Below, in pieces: positions 60,813 to 64,000 of a DNA stretch of 64,000 bases; positions within the stretch are counted from its first letter, which is position 1; every line of letters starts with the position of its first letter. This DNA comes from Halomonas halodenitrificans DSM 735 (lineage in GTDB: Bacteria; Pseudomonadota; Gammaproteobacteria; Pseudomonadales; Halomonadaceae), in the NCBI RefSeq assembly GCF_000620045.1, contig NZ_JHVH01000019.1, forward strand, positions 27,776-91,775, given 5' to 3'. Position numbers and translations under genes: made by a program. A model generated the notes under the pieces. That model worked only from the letters and a program-made list of their open reading frames with translations. It had not been told where the DNA came from and made no database searches.

Positions 60813-61555
60813 TTAACTATTGGTCATGACCGGATTATCCGTAGTGATACCTTTCTCAGGGTCCAATATAGAAAAAAAGGGGCTGGCTTTCTCAAGAAAA
60901 CTGACATCCATATCAGACTTTCCATTGACAACAAGCTGGCAACCAATTTCGCCCATTACAGGAGACACACGAAATCCGTGTCCAGAAAACCCTGTCATAA
61001 TTAACACATTAGAATTCTGAGGATGCGTACGGATATACTCAAGCATGGATCGTGTATAGTTTTCAACAAAAGTCTCGGTACGGTATGGGCGCCGGCTGAG
61101 TACTGGCAGCATTTCCTGTTGAATCCATTCGAACTTTTTTAGCTCATTGAGAAGTTCGCCTCCCTCTAGCTGCCTAGGAAATCGATCGGCATCACCGCTG
61201 ATATAGTGATTATTGAAACCGAGCCCAAGTTTTATGGATCGGCAGTCACGAGAAGGAATTCCATAGCAATAATGTGGTGCTGATCTAAGGAATGGTGGAA
61301 GTCCTGCAAGCCCCCCATCATGAAATTCATTGAACCACATTGAGGTCAAGCGCCTGGTGACGACTTCCTTTCGAAGGTGGGGTATCAGTTTCGTCGACCA
61401 TCCCCCACAAGCCAGCACGACTCGATCAAACATCTCCCAGCCAGTGGGAGTCATTATTCTGACAGGATCACTCACGACATCAATTTTAGATATGGGACTA
61501 AACTCATGAATGTCGGCACCATGACGTCGTGCCAACTCAGCCGTAACTTCAATTG
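60813..61555 (-). pseudogene. Sarcosine-oxidase-like FAD oxidoreductase, 5' end removed by IS21 insertion
   Basis: About 247 C-terminal codons of a DAO-family flavoenzyme remain, beginning at DTIEVTAELARRHGADIHE. Family features are VVLACGGWSTKLIPHL, the C-terminal NVLIMTGFSGHGFRVSPVMGEIG and GKSDMDVSFL, which closely recall monomeric sarcosine/N-methyltryptophan oxidases. The FAD-binding GxGxxG N-terminus is missing because the IS element starts at 61556; the frame enters the IS end and a short spurious N-terminus is created. At the position where relatives carry the flavin-linked cysteine (C-x-Y-T) the sequence reads E-N-Y-T. The gene converges on gntR. The missing 5' portion is expected beyond the window end. 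Confidence 0.85.
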
Positions 61556-61615
61556 TGTCAATGGCCATCAGAACTGACCCACCAGCGGCCAACAAAATTG
61601 ACCCACCCGTGATCG

Positions 61616-62356
61616 TCAGCTGAGCGTCTTCTGCTTCAGCCGGTAGCTCTCCCCCCCGAGCAGGTAGAGGTGCGAGTGGTGGATGATCCGGTCGACGATC
61701 GGCACCGCCACGTTGTCGTCGTGGAAGAACTCCCCCCAGCTGGTGAAGTCTTTGTTGGTGGTGATGATCAGTGACCGGTGCTCGTAGAACCGATTGATCA
61801 GTTGGAACAGCGCGTAGCGCGCCTGCCGGCTCATCGGCAGGTAGCCCAGCTCATCGATCACCAGGGCGTCAACCTTGGCGAGCTTGTGCAGCGTCTTCTT
61901 CAGCTCGCCCTTCATCTCCGCCAGCTCTAGCTCCTCGACCAGATCCAGGGCGTTGCGGAACAGCACCCGGTATCCGGCCTCGATGGCCTTCTGCCCGATA
62001 CCGATCGCCAGGTGGGTCTTGCCCACTCCCGGCGGACCGATGAACACCAGGTTCTCGCGGTTGTCGAGGAAGGCGAAGTCCAGCAGGGCGTTGACCTGGC
62101 GCTTGGTGATGGTGGTTTGGTGGCGGTAGTCGAACCCCTCCAACCGTTTGTCGCTGGGGAAGCCGGCCTGGCGCTGGTAGAGGTCGATGCGCTTGGCCTC
62201 GCGGGTCTGGCGCTCATGCTCGACCAGCATGTCGGCGAAGGCCAGGTAGGAGACCTCGTTGGCCTCGGCCTGGGCCAGCAGCGCGGTGAGGTCGCCGGCG
62301 ATGGCGCCCAGGCGCAGGCTGCGGTAGCGCCCGGCGGTCAGCTCAAGCTGCCCCAT
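61616..62356 (-). CDS. istB: IS21-family transposition helper ATPase IstB
   Basis: This 246-residue AAA+ ATPase has Walker A GPPGVGKT at residues 107-114 and Walker B VDALVIDELGYLP, with the conserved RSLIITTNKDFTSWGEFF downstream. IstB assembles on DNA and activates the IstA transposase. It overlaps the end of istA by 14 bases, as usual, and looks intact. Confidence 0.96.
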   Translation of the reverse strand: MGQLELTAGRYRSLRLGAIAGDLTALLAQAEANEVSYLAFADMLVEHERQTREAKRIDLYQRQAGFPSDKRLEGFDYRHQTTITKRQVNALLDFAFLDNRENLVFIGPPGVGKTHLAIGIGQKAIEAGYRVLFRNALDLVEELELAEMKGELKKTLHKLAKVDALVIDELGYLPMSRQARYALFQLINRFYEHRSLIITTNKDFTSWGEFFHDDNVAVPIVDRIIHHSHLYLLGGESYRLKQKTLS

Positions 62357-63866
62357 GGATCACCTCCTGCTGGCCGCTGGAGTGGCCAAGCCGGCCGTAC
62401 TGAGCCAACTCCACCGGTGTCGTGCATGGACCGCTGGGGGTGTCGCCCTCTGGATCCCGGCCCCGCGCCTTGGCGAGCCGCGCCGCCGCCAGCCGCTCCT
62501 TGAGGCCGCCGGCGGTGAGGCGCTCCCGGGTGACCCAGTCGCCGATCAGCGCCAGGTCCAGCATGTCCTCGCCCTCCAGCAGCTGCTTGGCGGCGCGCAG
62601 CTGGTCCTTGTAGTGGCGCGGCATGGCGGCACGCAGGCGCGCACAGAGCTGCTCCCCCAACGAGGCGCCAAGGCAGCGGATGATGGCCGTCTCAAGCTCC
62701 GCCTCCTGCTGGCGGTGGTCGCGGTAATGGCTCTCGTTGCGCAGCGTGCGGCCCTTGCCTAGGTGAAGGGCATGGGTGGCGATCTCGTCGCCGCTCTCCA
62801 GGTCATGGATCGCCAGGCGGTTTTCCGCTTCCCGGACGCCGACACGGCCCTGCTGGTAGGCCATCGGCACCGAGTACTTGTTGGCCTTCCAGGCGATCAG
62901 CCCGGTCTTGTCGACCCGGCGCGGGGCCATGCCGTCGGCCTCGCGGCCCACGCAGGCCGGCGTCAGGTAGGGGCGCAGGTGGCACCGTTCTTCGGCGTCG
63001 CACAGCGCCCTCGGCTGTTGGCCGGTGGTGCCATGAGTGCGCACGTTGGCGACCTCGTCGAGCCACTGCCGCACGTAAGCGCGCAAGTCGGCCTCGTCGC
63101 GGAATACCTCGCCATAGAAGGCATCCTGCTTGGCGTACTTCACCCCGGCTTCGACCTTGCCCTTGCTCTCCGGGTCGTAGCCGCAGCAGGCATGGATCCG
63201 GAAGCCGGCGGTGGTGGCGTACTCGTGGAAGCGCTGGTTCACCTCCAGCTCACGGAACTGCTCGCTGATCACCACCATCTTGGTCTGGTCGTAGACGCAC
63301 TCCTCCGGCAGGCCGCCGAAGTAGCGGAAGGCCTCGTCGTGCAGGCGAATGAAGGTGGTGGTATCGAGCGGCGACAGGCTGATGCCGACATAGGTCAGGC
63401 GCGAGTAGGAGAGCACGAACACCACGAAGTACAGGGGGCGCGGCTCGCCGCCGATCATCACCTCACGCAGCTCACCCGGATCCACCTGGCACTGGACGCC
63501 GGGCACCATGTCGAGCACTGGCTCGTAGTAGCGCCGCTGCCGGCTGGCCACCGTGCTCTTCACCTGCTGCACGTAGCGACGCAGGGTACGTTCCGAGACC
63601 GCCAGCTCGCCGACCTTCTCGCGCAGCTTGCGGGCCACCTTGACGCTGCTCAGCCGGGGAAAGGTGCGCAGCAGGTAGACGATGTAGTCGCGGTGGGCGT
63701 CGAGTTTCTTCTCGCGCTCGCGGTTCGACTGCGCCGCCTCGATGGTCGCCTCGTCCTGGCGGAGGTACTTGCGGACGGTGTTGCGGGAGATGCCCAACTC
63801 CTGGCCGATGGCACGGATCGACAGGCCCTGTCCGTCATCGTGTAACGCTTTGATCTTGTGAATCAT
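62343..63866 (-). CDS. istA: IS21-family transposase IstA
   Basis: This 507-residue DDE transposase has N-terminal helix-turn-helix motifs (LSIRAIGQELGISRNTVRKYL and AVSERTLRRYVQQV). The catalytic core starts at the aspartate in VQCQVDPGELREV (many relatives have QVDWGE), continues with the second aspartate in CVYDQTKMVV, and has the glutamate in ESKGKVEAGVKYAK. The C-terminal Mu-type domain follows. The ATG at 63866 gives the family N-terminus MIHKIKALHDDGQ; the 25 upstream codons lie in the IS end region. No frameshift is seen, so the element may still be active. Confidence 0.95.
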   Translation of the reverse strand: MIHKIKALHDDGQGLSIRAIGQELGISRNTVRKYLRQDEATIEAAQSNREREKKLDAHRDYIVYLLRTFPRLSSVKVARKLREKVGELAVSERTLRRYVQQVKSTVASRQRRYYEPVLDMVPGVQCQVDPGELREVMIGGEPRPLYFVVFVLSYSRLTYVGISLSPLDTTTFIRLHDEAFRYFGGLPEECVYDQTKMVVISEQFRELEVNQRFHEYATTAGFRIHACCGYDPESKGKVEAGVKYAKQDAFYGEVFRDEADLRAYVRQWLDEVANVRTHGTTGQQPRALCDAEERCHLRPYLTPACVGREADGMAPRRVDKTGLIAWKANKYSVPMAYQQGRVGVREAENRLAIHDLESGDEIATHALHLGKGRTLRNESHYRDHRQQEAELETAIIRCLGASLGEQLCARLRAAMPRHYKDQLRAAKQLLEGEDMLDLALIGDWVTRERLTAGGLKERLAAARLAKARGRDPEGDTPSGPCTTPVELAQYGRLGHSSGQQEVIHGAA

Positions 63867-64000
63867 TCCCCAGTCCTTCACATCTCCGTCCCGACCCTTG
63901 GCTGAGCCGACACGGTAGGTGGATGGTGGCAGCGCTGCCACCTCGGGGGTGGGTCAGAAGCGTTGGCCGGTACTGGGTCAATTTACTTGGCCATTAACAA

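Larger units (their letters stand above)
61556..63999 (-). mobile_element. IS21-family insertion sequence (istA-istB)
   Basis: The element is about 2444 bases. The left end begins TGTCAATGGCCATCAG and the right end, read inward from 63999, begins TGTTAATGGCCAAGTA. Both continue with TGACCC, CGGCCAAC and TGACCCACCC at matching distances, forming related imperfect terminal repeats with internal repeated sub-sites as in IS21 elements. It carries istA and istB with an overlapping junction. It is GC-rich like the core chromosome, in contrast to the AT-rich gene it interrupts. Only one base of right flank is visible, so the target duplication cannot be read. Confidence 0.9.

Noticed and set aside
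56516..64000. Prophage, integrative element or defence island
   Set aside because: There is no integrase, tRNA attachment site, phage structural gene, toxin-antitoxin, restriction or CRISPR feature; only metabolic genes and one IS21 element are present.

Overview
This is a GC-rich chromosomal segment of a gammaproteobacterium. The gene set suggests Halomonadaceae: class I PHA synthase, CPA2 cation/proton antiporter, proton-translocating transhydrogenase, and the canonical amiC-mutL-miaA-hfq-hflX-hflK-hflC-hisZ-purA cluster. That placement is an inference from gene families and base composition, not from a marker gene. About 56.5 kb is ordinary core chromosome; the right-hand 7.5 kb is accessory.

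Region 1 (1-6.3 kb): the end of a type II NADH dehydrogenase, a GIY-YIG protein, rpe, a four-gene sulfate ABC importer (substrate-binding protein, cysT, cysW, cysA) behind an AT-rich control region, and a YajG-like lipoprotein. Region 2 (6.3-15.5 kb): tpm, then miaB, PhoH-like ybeZ, ybeY, corC and lnt on the plus strand, facing phaC and a small DUF6489-like protein. Region 3 (15.6-27.0 kb): aroC, prmB, an Smr protein, a translationally coupled patatin/hydrolase/hydrolase operon, a tiny one-helix membrane ORF coupled to an AEC carrier, gpsA-sixA, and pntA-pntB.

Region 4 (27.3-41.9 kb): htpG with a near-consensus sigma-32 promoter, two overlapping PaaI-type thioesterases, YkvA, soluble lytic transglycosylase, LysE exporter, TM2 protein, cold-shock protein, an acidic repeat-containing lipoprotein, a Kef-type antiporter, a small membrane protein, pepN, YbaN, YajQ and a corrinoid adenosyltransferase. 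Region 5 (42.0-56.5 kb): the purA-hisZ-hflC-hflK-hflX-hfq-miaA-mutL-amiC-tsaE-nnr block on the minus strand, with queG diverging from it. A second sigma-32-like promoter precedes hfq, and a large composite palindrome lies between mutL and miaA.

Region 6 (56.5-64.0 kb): base composition becomes visibly more AT-rich. A class III aminotransferase, a succinate-semialdehyde-type dehydrogenase, a FadR-family GntR regulator and a sarcosine-oxidase-like flavoprotein look like an acquired amine or omega-amino-acid catabolic module. A good match to the FadR-family operator consensus lies in the aminotransferase promoter. The flavoprotein gene is cut by an IS21-family element (istA, istB, recognisable inverted ends) that ends one base before the window edge, so the missing 5' part probably lies just beyond.

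I did not find a defence system, CRISPR array, rRNA or tRNA gene, or a clearly new multi-gene system. The most worthwhile leads are the paired heat-shock promoters, two structured intergenic elements, the coupled micro-ORF, the duplicated-motif lipoprotein and the IS-interrupted island.
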